In this document: positions 1 to 11,744 of the stretch, piece by piece
Numbering within the stretch: the first letter of the stretch is position 1
Layout: each line of letters begins with the position of its first letter
NCBI GenBank assembly: GCA_964016885.1
Contig: OZ024743.1
Span: forward strand, 192,568,655-192,632,654
Direction: 5' to 3'
Length of the DNA: 64,000 nucleotides
Source of the DNA: Eledone cirrhosa
Taxonomy: Eukaryota; Mollusca; Cephalopoda; Octopoda; Eledonidae
Translations under genes and position numbers: made by a program
The notes under the pieces: model-generated
What the model was told of the DNA's origin: nothing
Databases searched by the model: none
What the model saw: only the letters and a program-made list of their open reading frames with translations

Positions 1-39
1 GGTTCTTCAGTAATTTCAAGAGTAAGACAACCTAGCTAG

Positions 40-178
40 TGCTGGAACATATGTAAGCAAGATGTAGGCCCTCCGGCTTGTTTCAGGTAAGTAGTTCTGA
101 CGAAGTACTGACTCGGCCTGTAATGACCCATCAAATGCATGCCAGCAGACATTAAATGATGATAATGAAGATGATGAC
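40..178 (+). repeat. SINE-like repeat (family B), partial
   Basis: Matches the second SINE-like family of the window, which carries a '...catatgtaagcaagatg...' middle and ends 'tgccagca...ttaaatgatgatgat'. This copy lacks the start with the 'gttggcattaggaagggcatccag' consensus. Confidence 0.5.
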
Positions 179-1034
179 TTGCCTAAATAATCCTTTCTAA
201 CATAGGGAAAAAGCCAGAATTAGAAGGAGGATTAGTCTATTAAATTGACTAGTACTTCCATTGATGTCAGCTGTGGAAAGGAAATGGACTTGCTGTGATT
301 TGAACTCAGAACTTAAAAAGCCAGAGCAAATGTCAAGACATTTTGTCTGATGCTTTAACAATAATGCAATCAAAGCCAAAATCGTAAAATTACAAATTAA
401 AAAAAAAAAAAAAAAAAATTACCTTTTAAATATGACAGACTAAGGAGTTGGCACCAAATCATAACCCCCCCCCCCACACACACACACAATACATAAATAC
501 AAGAAAACATATATATATATATATGTATATGTAATATTACATAACATTATGTCAAGCTACCAGCTGGTTTCATACCAGATGCAGATTTTACTGGAGATAA
601 TATATCTACATCTGCATTGTAAATTTCAGATGTTAAGGTCTAAAGATTACTATGCAGATATACATTTATCTTCAACAATATAATCTGCACCCAGTATAAA
701 ATCAGCCAGTAGCCCGACAATCTTGTGTAACATATATATATATATAAATATATATAATATAAATAATGACGAAAGCAAATAATAATAAAGCAGGGAAAAG
801 ATATATTTTTTGAAGACCAGAAAACAACTAAGCCTGGAAGAAAAGACACAGCAAACACTACTACTACAGATAGTGGGAAGGGTTGATGTGAGGGATAAGG
901 TAGGGAGAGATAAAAGGAGATAATCAAAACACCAAAGAAACCAGAAGCAGTACAATGTGTTGCTGTTTGATTTGTGCCAGTGTTTTCTTCTTCAATGTGT
1001 ATGTGTGCAGGTGGGTGTGTGTATGTATGTATCA

Positions 1035-1180
1035 GTGAAGGCATGTGGCTTAGTGGTTAGGGTGTTTATTTCATGATTGTAAAGTTGTAAGTTTGATACA
1101 TGGTGGCAGGATGTGTTCTTGAGCAAGACACTATTTCACGTTGTTTCAGCTCAATCAGTTGGAAAAATGAGTTGTATCCA
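1035..1180 (+). repeat. tRNA-derived SINE (family C)
   Basis: The tRNA-like head 'ggcatgtggcttagtggtta' resembles a pol III A box region, followed by a degenerate B box (agtttgatac). The body reads 'cttgagcaagacactatttc', shared with many copies in both orientations here (for example 15869, 30765, 53383). Confidence 0.65.
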
Positions 1181-1560
1181 AGGCCCCCAAGAGAAATTTT
1201 GTAAAGCGGTACAAGACCCCTTTGGGGCCTGAAGCAGACAAAGATTTTTCTCCAAATGGATGTTGCATTGTTGCTATGGGGCCTTCTTAGCTCTTGGGCC
1301 CCGGAACAAAGTAATGGCTGGACCCCCCCCAACCCACCCCTCTAATAGGCCCTGGTTGTACCTGTAATTCAAAGGACCAGCCTTGTCACACACTGAATCT
1401 CCCAGGGAAACAGGTCAAGGGTACATGTATCTGTGGAATGCTCAGTCACTTGCAAATTAATTTCATGAGCAGGCTGTTCCATTGATCAAATAACTGGAAC
1501 AATCATCATTGGAACCAACCGAGGTCCAGCTATGTGTTGAGTGAATGAATGTAAAGTAAA

Positions 1561-1760
1561 TAATTGTTTCTACTTTTGGCACAAGGCCAGCAATTTGAAG
1601 GGGAGGGGAAAGCCGATTAAATCGACCCCAGTGCATTACTGGTGCTTTATTTAGCAACCCCCGTCAGGATGAAAGGCAAAAAGGAGGGATTTGAACTGAG
1701 AATGTAAAGGGCCGTAACTATGCCACGAAACATGGTGTCTGACGCTCTACTGAACTGCTA
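1561..1760 (-). repeat. Octopus-type tRNA-derived SINE (family A)
   Basis: Read on the minus strand this is a tRNA-like head ending in a B box (agttcaaatcc), then 'tttgcctttcatcc', a 'gtcgat...aaagcaccagtaat' middle and a tail ending 'tggccttgtgccaaaagtag'. Near-complete; the best-represented repeat family in the window. Confidence 0.8.
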
Positions 1761-1903
1761 AAACATTTTAAAATAAATAATTTTGTTTGCTTTTGTTGTT
1801 TTTATTTGCATTAACAGTCAATTCTAGAGAGTAATAGGTTGTGTGGTAGTATGTGTTGTATATATGAGAGGAAAACACTAATGTTTGTACGACTGCAAGA
1901 TAC

Positions 1904-2002
1904 CTGAGAAATCATCATCAGTAGACTCAGCCATAGGGGGACACCATACAGCCATTGGTGGTGGAGGAGGAGGAGGTGGTTTTTGTTTTATGGGGGGAGG
2001 AA
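1904..2002 (-). CDS. Zasp: ZASP/PDLIM-like gene, proline-rich exon
   Basis: A 99-nt exon (2 nt + 32 codons + 1 nt). The acceptor reads ttcttctttaccag and the donor is CAG|gtatct. It starts with TT, which with the final G of the exon at 20343 makes a Val codon. The product is PPPIKQKPPPPPPPP followed by MAVWCPPMAESTDDDFS: a polyproline run that could bind profilin, EVH1 or SH3 partners, then an acidic patch. It ends with one base, so the next exon must be off the window to the left; LIM domains would be expected there. No other minus-strand exon was recognised in the remaining 1.9 kb. The donor is less canonical than the others, so the exact 3' edge is less sure than the reading frame. Confidence 0.72.
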
Positions 2003-2401
2003 CTGGTAAAGAAGAAAAGAAAAAAAAAATGAGAATATACTGATCTGACTATAAACTAAAACACACAAGTGTAAATAAAAAAAATATATATATATCCAGA
2101 CACCAGTGGTGGTGATTAGTAGAGTTCCAGTATAAGTTATCAGCAGTGTATTTCATTACACATAGAAATAAAATGGTTAACAAATTGTGTAGGGGTGGAT
2201 GGAAGAAATAAGAAAGATTAAGATTAACCTTTAGCACACTGACATTGCCTTATGTATTAAGGGGAGATTACTCTATCGGAGATAAAAGGCACCTAGAGCA
2301 CACTGAAGGTTAAACTAGAACAATTGTAAATAGAAAGAAAAGATGAAATGAAATACAAGAATATAAAAAAATTAAAAAGTATATTGCAAATAGGATATTA
2401 T

Positions 2402-2500
2402 GAAATAAAGGTGATCTAGTGGTTAAGGTCTTTGGATCATGATCATAAGATTGTAGGTTCAATTCTTGGACTATGAGGTATATTGTGTCAGAAGTACTTG
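2402..2500 (+). repeat. tRNA-like SINE head (family C)
   Basis: Contains 'gatctagtggttaaggtc' (A-box like) and 'taggttcaattctt' (B-box like) about 45 bp apart, then 'ggactatgag'. It is not a functional tRNA gene: no anticodon arm or acceptor stem can be closed. Confidence 0.5.
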
Positions 2501-2554
2501 TCAGTCATGGTAAAGGCATAACATCCTAGTTTAGAAAAACTACACAAATGTACC

Positions 2555-3010
2555 CAGTACACATGTATTTGTGAAAGGAAGGACATCCAGAACCAGTTAA
2601 ACAAAAGGTTAGGACTCTTCAGCTGTGTTAAAAACAAAACCTTCCTAGTTTAGGAAATCGACACAAACACACCTAGTAACCCAGTACACTGTAAAGGGGT
2701 TTGTGAAAGGAAGGACATCCAGCCCTAGTAAACCTGCCAAACAAAGAGTCAGGAGGGCTTTTTCAGTTGTGTTAAAAACAACCTCTCTTGTGCTGGTGCC
2801 ACAATAAAATGCACTTAGAGCACAGAAACATATCTGGGTGAAATGCAGGCCTCTGGCCTGTCAGAGGCAGTCAGAGTGCAAGGATGTATATAGGCAAGAT
2901 GCAGACTCCACCAGCCAATCTGAGAGGTCAGTAGCTTTGCTTGAGTACTGAATTGATCTGTGACAACTCATCCAGCTCTTTCTAGCAGCGAAAACTGACA
3001 CTAAATGACG
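2555..3010 (+). repeat. SINE-like repeat (family B), duplicated pieces
   Basis: Repeats 'gtgaaaggaaggacatccag' near 2570 and again near 2703, followed by cagttgtgttaaaaac segments, then a 2820-3010 piece with 'tgcaggcc..ctggcctg' ending '...actaaatgacgatgatgag'. Looks like two or three partial family B units in tandem. Confidence 0.5.
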
Positions 3011-3104
3011 ATGATGAGTGTTATTTTTGTTAACTCCATTGTAGAGCATTAATAATAACCAAAATAACAGAAATAATAACAAGTAAAAATAGCAATAATA
3101 ATAA

Positions 3105-3315
3105 TGATTTCTACTATAGCCACAAGGCCAGCAATTTTAGGAGGAGGGGAAAGTCGATTAAACCGACCCCAGTGTATTACTGGTGCTTTATTTTATCGAC
3201 CCCATAAGGATGAAAGGCAAAGCTAACCTCGGCGGAATTTGAAATCAAAACGCAAAGGGCAGTAACTCGATGCTGCAAAGCTTGTTGTCCGACATCCTAC
3301 TGATACTGCTAATCT
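3105..3315 (-). repeat. Octopus-type tRNA-derived SINE (family A)
   Basis: Near-complete copy from the tail 'atttctactatagccacaag' to the tRNA-like head 'gatactgct'. The B box is degenerate (gaatttgaaatcaaaac on the plus strand). Confidence 0.75.
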
Positions 3316-3577
3316 AAAGAATATTTTGAATTTCTGGGATCTGTTTCTGATTTGGTGTAATATTAAAGAGAGCGGGACTAGCTGAGTTGAAATAATTGTG
3401 CCATAAGGTTTTTACGATATGCATGTTTTATTTTTGTTGTGGGCCCAAGCCTTAGCTGTACTTTAAAGATGATGCCAACATCATTTGGGCAATACTGATA
3501 GAATATTTTCCACATCATGCCGATAATGTAGCGCACAGGGTGGTGTTGGAGAGAATAGAGTTTGAGCTTTTCTAGTG

Positions 3578-3690
3578 GTTTCTAATTTAGGCACAAAGCC
3601 AGCAATTTGCAGGGTGGGGGTGTAAGGCAATTATTTTGACCCCAGTACTTTACTGGGCAAAATGCAAATTTGACTTCAGCATAATTTGAA
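3578..3690 (-). repeat. SINE family A, truncated head
   Basis: Tail and middle only ('ggcacaaagccagcaatttg' through 'tgacttcagcataatttgaa'); the tRNA-like head is missing and an AT-rich run follows. Confidence 0.6.
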
Positions 3691-3814
3691 ATAACAGAAA
3701 TAACTGTAATAAAACAAATGAATAACAAATAAATAATAAACAATAGATAACAAAATAATAATAAATAAATAAACAAATAAATAAATAATAGTAATAAGAA
3801 CAACAATAATAATA

Positions 3815-4245
3815 GCTTTTAATTTAAGCGCAATGCCCAAAATATGACTGGTTCTTTATTTTTCAACCCTAAAAGGATGAAAGACAAAGTTGACCGTGAC
3901 TTAATTTGAACTCAGAACATAAAAAGCCATAACAAAATGCTGCAATGCATTTTCTTGAATGCTCTAACAATTCTGTCATTCCACAATAATAATTGTTTCT
4001 ATGTTAGGCACAAGGCCAGCAATTTTTTAAAGGGGTGGGGGCGAATTATTCGACCCCAATACATTACTGGTGCTTTATTTTATAAATCTCGTAAGGATGA
4101 AAGGGAAAGCTTAACCTTCGCAGCTTTGCCTTTCATCCTTACGATTAAATCGACCCCAGTTCATTACTGGTGCTTTATTTTATTGACCCTGAAAGGATAA
4201 AAGGCAAAGCTGCTGAGGTTAGCTTTGCCTTTGATCCTTATAATA
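3815..4245 (-). repeat. Two diverged SINE family A copies with a rearranged inner end
   Basis: A diverged copy (3815-3975) abuts a second (3988 on). After about 4110 the second copy folds back: 'aggcaaagctgctgaggtta' is followed by 'gctttgcctttgatcctta', the reverse complement of the same block. This suggests nested insertion or a template switch. Confidence 0.55.
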
Positions 4246-4384
4246 ATAAAATAGTAATAGCAGATAACATTTATTTTGTTAGAAGCTTCTAAATTTGTTG
4301 CAATATTTGTTTAAACAAACTAAATTTAGTTGAAGATTCTGATCTTAAGTTTGCACTTATTGAATGAACAAAGAATTGTGAACT

Positions 4385-4405
4385 ATATATATATATATAT
4401 ATATA

Positions 4406-4486
<81 letters not shown>

Positions 4487-4541
4487 GACAGAGAGAGAGA
4501 GAGACAGACAGAGAGAGAGAGACAGAGAGAGAGAGAGAATA
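4385..4541 (+). repeat. Compound microsatellite (TA)n(TG)n(GA)n
   Basis: About 160 bp of TA, then TG, then GA with interspersed GACA units. It generates a meaningless Arg/Glu ORF. Confidence 0.9.
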
Positions 4542-5015
4542 TTGTTAAACTGTTTACACTGAAAACTATTTCTGAAGAGATTAAAGAACTATTTTAAACA
4601 TTCAATAAATTCCATTAATCTTGTAAACAGAATTGATTGCAATTATATACAAATTTCAATACAGAAACTTAAGAATAATTCATATAATAATAGTAAATAT
4701 ATATACATTTTTTTCCATGTTTTTGTCATTCACATTTTTGTTTAAAGGAATCGTTTTCCATAATTTCAATTTGTTGATTTCTTTTCACAAAATGTACAAT
4801 GATCAATTAAAAAAACCAAACAAAAAACAAAAAAAAATGAAATGAGCATAAACAATAGAAAATGCTTATGAAGTAGAATGAAAAAAAAAAAAATCTTTGC
4901 AAGTAAAAGCCAAAATTAAGCAGAAAGTTAAATAAAAATCAACATGCAGGAATTAACGTTTCTGTTATAGAATCACCTGAAACTCACACTGGAAATAAAA
5001 CTTTATTCTAAAGTG

Positions 5016-5624
5016 TTTATATACTACTAAAACTGTGATTGTGTTTGCCTGTAATTTAATACAGCCAAAACAGCCCATAATGGGAAAATACTTTGAAAGG
5101 AAGTTGCTCCTGAAAAGGTCAATACAAATGGAATAAAACAAGTTTCGCGTAAATTGGAGCACGGGTTCCCAAGATACAGGATTTTTTCCAGGTATCATCT
5201 TAAATAGCCAACAGCTCCGTGATAACCAATCAGATCACTAGCGTGCTTACCGTTGTTTCATTTCCAAAAAGCCTTAGTGCAGTCAAGTTAAGGACATGTA
5301 TATATTGTAAAATTAAATTGGAAGGCCCATAGGAGACAAGTTAGAGATGCTGTGCCCTTGCAAACAGGGAAAAGCAGACGTAAAATGATGATATATATAT
5401 ATAAATATATATATCATCATCATCATCATCATATGTGTGTGCGTATAGACTTCTGTCCGCAACAGAAAGTTAGGGTATTTCTTCCATTGCTAGAAATAGC
5501 AGTAAGAGTTTGTGATATAGTTTTAGGAGCCCATGGGAGACAAGGCATAGAATAATACATATATATAATCATCATCATCAAACAGCTAGACTACCCGTGA
5601 CCTGTTGGGTCACGGGTAGTCTAG
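5016..5624 (+). mobile_element. Non-autonomous Helitron-like element, 609 bp
   Basis: The left end reads TTTATATACTAC (TC mutated to TT). The right end has a hairpin GTGACC-tgttg-GGTCAC (5597-5613), a 7-nt spacer and CTAG followed by T, as for Helitron 3' ends inserted between A and T. The inner 5' region ('taatacagccaaaa', 'ataatgggaaaatactttga', 'caagtttcgcgtaaattgga') is shared with the element at 50858, which by hand count has the same length. No Rep/helicase coding is present. Around the 3' end the palindrome extends to 17-bp arms (5586-5624). Confidence 0.7.
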
Positions 5625-5734
5625 TTTTTATCTAAAAACCTTCCATCATATAATTTTATATAAGAATCTTTAAGTTGTTTCAAACACTAGCTGACTAATA
5701 TTAAGTCAATAGAAGATGGTATGAAGAGCTCTTC

Positions 5735-5960
5735 TGTCAAATCAATGACAACTTCTATAATGCTGATGCCATAATAAAAAGCACTCCGTAAACTCTAAAG
5801 TGTTTGGCATTAGGAAGGTCATCTGGCTATAGAAAGCATGCTACAACTGGAGCATATGGAAGTGAAACAAGGCCTCATGGCTCAGCTAGGAAGACATTCG
5901 CTCCGATTAAGTTCTGCTGTAACAACCCATCAAATCTATGCCAGCATGGAGAAAGGAGCC
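5735..5960 (+). repeat. SINE-like repeat (family B)
   Basis: Contains 'gtttggcattaggaaggtca', 'atctggctatagaaagcatg', 'ctcagctaggaagacattcg' and 'ccatcaaatctatgccagca'. The same block order recurs at 10664, 21250 and 22885. Confidence 0.6.
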
Positions 5961-7047
5961 AATCTTCAGATCAGACCAAGAAGACAATGTTTCCATTGTC
6001 TTCTATCTGCCAGTTATGAAGAACATAACACTCCATCTGGTCTAGGAATTCCAGCCTAACCACAAGGCCACTTCATATGGAAAAGCAAATGCATCAAAGA
6101 TCTAGAGAATTTTCTAATACAAAAAAGATAAAGAATTAAACCATATCTTAGCATGTTGAGGGTAAGATTGGAATAGTTGTGTATGCCAACAAAGTTAATG
6201 AAAGCTAACTGAATAACAGATTAAAAAAGAACTTGAACAACATGCAAACAAAGAAATACTCTTGTACATAAGTCATTGAACCTCTATAAAGAAGAAATAG
6301 AATATATTATTTTGCTCTGACATCAGAAGAACTGATGGAAAATATGTATGTGGGTGGGCAGTCTATATTAGTTGTCCCCAAACTTACACAATTAAAAAAA
6401 AAAGGGGGGGGGGGGCACAGAACCCACCACTGATATTTTACATCTTGGTTCAAACAAGACAAGAATACAAGGCAAAATAAAAGTAACACTGCCTGATTAG
6501 TATCAACAGTCAAAAGAGTAAAAAGAATATTTAAGAGATATTTTTCCAAAACAGTTTTTCTCTTATAGATTAGATCAACTGGGTAAATTCTGAAAATCTT
6601 ACAGAACCAACAATAGAAGCAAAAGCAACAAAGCAAGGGTAGCAGCACATTGTTGTAGTTTTGTAACTAAGAATACATATGAGATTACATCTTTAAAAAA
6701 AAATAAATAAATAAAAAATAAAAAACTCAATACCACTGCAACCCATTAAAAAACGTTGGATTTTAAGAAAATACTGCAAATAGTTTTTCCTTTCCCCTTC
6801 ATGCCTTTCCATACAACTTAAGAATTAATTACTAAAGTAATGCAAGAATAAACAATATGTGAATATGGAATTTAGTTGCAAACATAAAACATTTCTAACG
6901 AAATTATTTTCAAAGAAGTAAACGAATGAAAACAAAATTTCCTTTTAAATCAAGACTTAAAAATAACAATTAGGAATTATCTTTGAGGTTATGTTTCTCT
7001 CCTCACTGTAAAATTAAACTTATTTTTTAGTTGAAATGTTTTTTACT

Positions 7048-7330
7048 CACTCTCTCTAAAGTCTGTTTCGATCCCAGAGGCTCATCAGGCTGGATCTTAT
7101 CCCAGTTTCCATGGCATTAAGCAACTGAGAGTACAATACTCCCCACTGGACAAGACACCAGTCCATTGCAGGGTTAAACTGCCAGCTATTGCTGGTACTC
7201 GTTTTCAGTTGAGTATAATGGAGCAACATGAAATGAAGTGTTTTGCTCAAGAACACAACCCAGTCCAGGAAATGAACCCACAAAATTATGGTTGCAAGTC
7301 AAATACCCTTACCACGAGGCCATGTACCTC
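7048..7330 (-). repeat. tRNA-derived SINE (family C)
   Basis: Minus-strand copy: 'ttgctcaagaacacaaccca', a B-box region (aaatgaaccc on plus) and 'accacgaggccatgtacct', the reverse of the tRNA-like head. 'ccagctattgctggtactcg' is a family hallmark. Confidence 0.65.
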
Positions 7331-7714
7331 ACTACATTAACTTAATAAACCATTTGAAATGGGCCCCTTTCAGATGGTTTGGTATTAATTCTACAACACT
7401 AAACAGCTAGAAATATGGTAACCAAAAAGTTTAACAGTTGGTAAAGATTAGCTGTTGAGGCCATGTTTCTTTCTCTGTATTATAACAGTAATCTTATTTT
7501 TTAAACAATAGATTTGAATAACTGGAAATAATACATACTGACCTCATGCATACACGAAAACCTGAAACCTATTTTCTTTGCAAATTAAATACTTCAGTTC
7601 TAAATTCGCACAACAGTTTACTATAAAGACAATGTCAATCGCAACTCTAAATGGATATTCAAGGCAACACTTCAATATTAATCATTAAGTAAATCCATTT
7701 AGGAGAATTAATGA

Positions 7715-7900
7715 TCTTCCAGAATAGTGTGCATTTAAATGTTATGAAACGGAGTAAGCCATTATCCTTCATTACCATCTTTTTAACAAAAGTCACTGTC
7801 TATCATTTTCAAAAAATTTGAACATAATGAAGAATTTAGAAAGATTTAGTAAAATAACTCGTTAGGAAGGTGTTTGGACCATAATTTAAAGGTCTATATA
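7715..7900 (-). mobile_element. piggyBac-like miniature element, decayed
   Basis: Reverse-oriented partial copy of the TTAA-flanked family described at 32741: 'ccttcattaccatcttttta', then 'gaagaatttagaaagattta' and 'gttaggaaggtgtttggacc'. Ends are worn. Confidence 0.4.
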
Positions 7901-7907
7901 TAAAATG

Positions 7908-8126
7908 ATAATTGTTTCTACTTTTGGCATATATAAAATAATTGTTTCTACTTTTGGCACAAGGCCAGTAATTACCCAGTGCATTACTGGTACTTTATTT
8001 TATCGACCCCATAAGGATGAAAGGCAAAGTAAACCTCGGCGGGATTTGAACTCAGAATGGCAAGGACCGTAACTCTATGCGTCAAAGCATGGCGTCCGAC
8101 CCTCTACCGATACTGCCAATCCACAG
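7908..8126 (-). repeat. Octopus-type tRNA-derived SINE (family A), tail duplicated
   Basis: Well-preserved copy with the full tRNA-like head (reverse of 'tggcagtatcggtagagg') and a clean B box. The tail 'aattgtttctacttttggca' is present twice in tandem (from 7911 and 7934). Confidence 0.8.
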
Positions 8127-8844
8127 CATATATAAAATAATGGAAAGTTTTTAGATAAATATAAACAATTTAAGACAAAGTGGTTTCAGGCAGTTTCATT
8201 TTGAAAGATACTTGCAATTTTCAATGGTCTAATCCAACTCAAATAGAGCAGGTATGGCAATATTCTTTTAGCAGTAAGCTAAATGAGATATGGCTCATCA
8301 CAAGATGGGTTTGGTATGCACCCATAACTCCTAAAGGAGTTGTAGGAGCATCATATTGACATATGGTGTTTATTAGGGCATTTTTGAGACCTGGCAGAGC
8401 CCATCTGTTCTCCAGGCAATAAGATGGAATACATTATTTTTAAAATTCATACTAATTTTTTTTTTAGCATACCATTTAGTTTTGCCATGACTGATTTAGA
8501 AGATAATGACCATTGCTGTAGGTAACAAGAGTACTGTATCATTAACAAATTCTTAGTTATCTTGCAGTGCAAGGTTTAAATCATCTCTTGAGAGCCTGGG
8601 AAAGACATCAGAAGTCATTCCAATGTATCTTCATAGTAAGAGGTTCAAGGATATTGATTTCCACTGAAACCAGCAAATGTCTTGACCTTTTGCCTGACTA
8701 ATGAATCATTTAGTAAAATCCTACTATGTACACATTCAAGCCAGCCAGCAAGAAGAATCCTCTATAAATAGCAGCCAAATATCCCTCAGATTTCACTAAC
8801 ATATTTAAGCCTTTTGATACCTAACAATGACTGTTACAAAGTAA

Positions 8845-9261
8845 TTTTAATCCTTTTGATGCCAACATAGTCAAAACCAACTCTTGTTCTCTGAAAGAAA
8901 ACAATCCATTTTAATGGGTTCCTATTTTGATTAAAATCCCAACATAATTCTATTATATATAAGTGTCACATGTCAAGTTATCTTAATAAGGAAATAAGTA
9001 ATTTTAGTAAATCCCTAAAAATTCTTCACTAATTAAAGAAGTGTATATTTCATTAGGCATATGTTCATGAAAGGGTTAAAGTATATTCATTTAAAATCCT
9101 TTCATAATTTTTATATAAAAACATTTGTTATGTTCCAAACATCAACCTAATAATTAGCTAAGATATATTACTACATCCTTCAAATTCTTTATTTTCAAAA
9201 TTATATGAAAATTTATAGGTATTATTGTCTTTCATAATGAACATGGTAATGAAAGGGTTAA
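8845..9261 (+). mobile_element. Two adjacent piggyBac-like miniature elements, decayed
   Basis: The first runs from 'taatccttttgatgcc' to 'catgaaagggttaa' (to 9078); the second continues to 'ggtaatgaaagggttaa' (to 9260). The right end AAAGGG+TTAA mirrors TTAA+CCCTTT at intact left ends, as in piggyBac-type elements with TTAA targets. Confidence 0.5.
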
Positions 9262-9409
9262 ATAACAGCCATGAATGCACTACCTCAGCAAGAAAGGTAA
9301 GATGCTCCTTACTAGAAGGCCTTTGATCATAAATGTGCTGGATCTAAACTGAACTAGGGCTAAATAACTTATTTAAGTCTCGATCCCAAGCTGTCTGAAA
9401 AAAAACCTC

Positions 9410-9620
9410 CGACTATATGATACTAAATTTTCTTTTAATGTATTTATATTAGTCAAGAAAAAAAAAACTTTCCATCATAATTTTATGCAAGAATATATAA
9501 GTAAATCTACAATTTCACTTTATTATAGAACCATACATCTATAATATAATTTATTCACGATTATAAGCTATGTTCCAAACATCAGCTTAATAACTGTCTT
9601 ATTTCACTTATAACTTCATC
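9410..9620 (+). mobile_element. piggyBac-like miniature element, fragment
   Basis: Shares 'ctttccatcataattttatg' and 'tgttccaaacatcagcttaa' with the family at 32970 and 33830; neither terminus is preserved. Confidence 0.4.
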
Positions 9621-10107
9621 CTTCTATACATGTATTAGATCCATCACCACTAACTACCATCAGCGTTTATACAGTATAGCTAGCCGTTCTATATACCAGC
9701 ATGGGTAGGTGAGGAGTGAGTCTTACTATTTTATTCCATTCATTCAGACAGCAGCTTTTCAAGAGATTGGAGCTTAGTTCCTTTAATGGTAAAACTAAGA
9801 AATGCTAGCTGAGGAGTAGCAGCAGGAGGTATTATCTCCCTCTCTCTAAGATATGGTTTGGAAGTATCAGTTTGCAGCATAATACATTCATTCACACTCA
9901 CTCAACATGGAGTCAGCCACCTGGCCTGCTGGTATATATTTCTGATTACTTGACAGAAGGAGAAAGAATTAACAAACAGTGAGAGAAAACGAAAGAGGAG
10001 ATGAGAGAGGGAGAAAGTGGGTGAGAGGGCAAGAAGAGAGAAGGGCGAGCCAGAAAAACAAGAAAATGAAAAAAAGGGGGAAGAATGAAAAAGCAAATAT
10101 ACATGAG

Positions 10108-10315
10108 TCTTCTTTGCCCACTTATTCCTGAGAGGGTCATGGAGGACAGTCCTAAAACACACCTAGTGTGTCCTGTCAGAAACAACTGTCTCCAACTGAT
10201 CTGGCTGGATTCCAAAGCAAGACCAGCCAAGCTCATAGATGTTATCCAACCATTTTGCTCAGGGTCTACCAGTGGGTCTCCTGTAAAATCTGTCCAGTTA
10301 TTCTTTGACATAGTC
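10108..10315 (-). mobile_element. LINE 3' end, minus strand
   Basis: The minus strand reads 'gcaaaatggttggataacat', then 'tatgagcttggctggtcttg', a 'gaactgcctccatgac'-like block, and 'aggaataagtgggcaaagaa'. The same order ends the LINE pieces at 28965-29865 and 36780-37090, and a fourth copy lies at 33110. Non-coding now; the bases after it (10350-10382) are the end of a piggyBac-like miniature. Confidence 0.6.
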
Positions 10316-10663
10316 TAACCACTGTGATCTTTCAATTTGGAGAAGTAGCGGCTTATTACAAATATGGTAATGAAAGGGTTTAATGTCCAAGATTAAAATG
10401 TCTTCCAACTCCATCAGGTGTTTAGGTTCCATGGAAACAACCATTATGCTATCAGTTATTCAATGAATAAGTTCTAAGTTTTCTCATTTTTGTTTGCTTA
10501 TAATGTCTTAATATGCTGCATAAGTATGCCCACTCTTCATGCTCCTTTACTTCCTCCCTATAAAGATGCAATGCCTCCCCATTATGGATTTCTAGATAAT
10601 GAAAAACATTTGTACAGCAAGACCAAGACCTAACCCTGCCAGACATCAACAGCACCTCAATTT

Positions 10664-10845
10664 AAGATGCAGTAGCATGAAGTGGTTGGCATTAGGAAGG
10701 GCATCTAGCTGTAGAAACAATGCCAAAACTGGAATATATCTAGATAAGGTCTGTGGCCCGTTTAGGAAGGCAGTAACTCCAATTAAGTACTGACTTGAAC
10801 AACCCATGCCAACATGGAAAAATATGTTGAATATCATCATCATCA
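10664..10845 (+). repeat. SINE-like repeat (family B)
   Basis: 'agtggttggcattaggaagg', 'gcatctagctgtagaaacaa', 'cgtttaggaaggcagtaact' and 'ccaacatggaaaaatatg' in the family order, ending in a CAT repeat at which a LINE-tail fragment (10845-10885) begins. Confidence 0.65.
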
Positions 10846-10912
10846 TTTTACGTCCGCTCTTCCCTGCTTGCAAGGGTGGGACGGAATATACATCTATATC
10901 TATATATATATA

Positions 10913-11002
10913 TAGGAAAATATTTAACCCCGACGGCAGAGCTCAAGCCGTTTCGACTGCTATTTCTGGACTACTTCACTAATCCAGAAATAGCTGTCGA
11001 AA
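10913..11002 (+). repeat. Hairpin (foldback) element, truncated copy
   Basis: Carries one full arm ('taggaaaatatttaacccc', 'gacggcagagctcaagccg') and the first part of the second arm of the hairpin element at 11829, then breaks into a TA repeat. Confidence 0.7.
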
Positions 11003-11065
11003 TATATATATATATATCTATATATATACATCTATATCTATATATATATATATATATATCTATAT

Positions 11066-11222
11066 CATCACCGTTTAATGTCCATTTTCCATGCATGGGT
11101 TTGTCGGGCCATCCACATAAGACAAGTCTGGCCAGATTGGCCACGCCATACTTTGCTCAGATGGAACTGTAAATTTGGCCGGCATTTTTACAGCTGGATG
11201 CCCTTCCTAACACCAACCACAT
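11066..11222 (-). repeat. SINE-like repeat (family B), minus strand
   Basis: Reads 'atcaccgtttaatgtccatt', 'catgggtttgtcgggccatc' and 'cagctggatgcccttcctaa' on plus, the reverse complement of the family order. Confidence 0.65.
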
Positions 11223-11744
11223 TTATATATATAGCTAATGTAATGTAATATTCCATTGTTCTAGTTGATTATATGTTGTATGTGTTTTTTCATGAAAGAT
11301 ATTAAAATTGAACTTATAACAATAGGTATGCGAGTTCTCACTGCTTGGTAGTTTAGCTCCAAATTTGTATCAAGGGATTATTGGTCAACAAGGTATTTTT
11401 ATATGTTGATATTTACTTTGTATGAATAAACATCTAGTTAATTTATGAACCATTGAGGGAGTTAGGAATTTGAAAAATACCTGCTTTCTGGGGAAGTCAT
11501 CACTCATTCAACTACAAATGGTTGCATAAGTTGAGCAAATACCCCTAAAGATGAAAGTGGACAGAAATACCTGTGGAAATTGAACCATGCATCTGTTATG
11601 TCGGATGACTGCATTGTTAAGGGGTCAATCTGGTGTGAAATGCAAACCAGTGAAAAATAATATTTATTCAATGCCAAGTCTTTCTGAGTTGCTACATTGC
11701 TACTTGGAATATCTTGACATAAATCCTATTAGATATATATATTG

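Noticed and set aside
2402..2470. Possible tRNA gene
   Set aside because: A-box and B-box like sequences are present but no acceptor stem or anticodon arm closes; it is a SINE head, as at 1035, 34712 and 53383.
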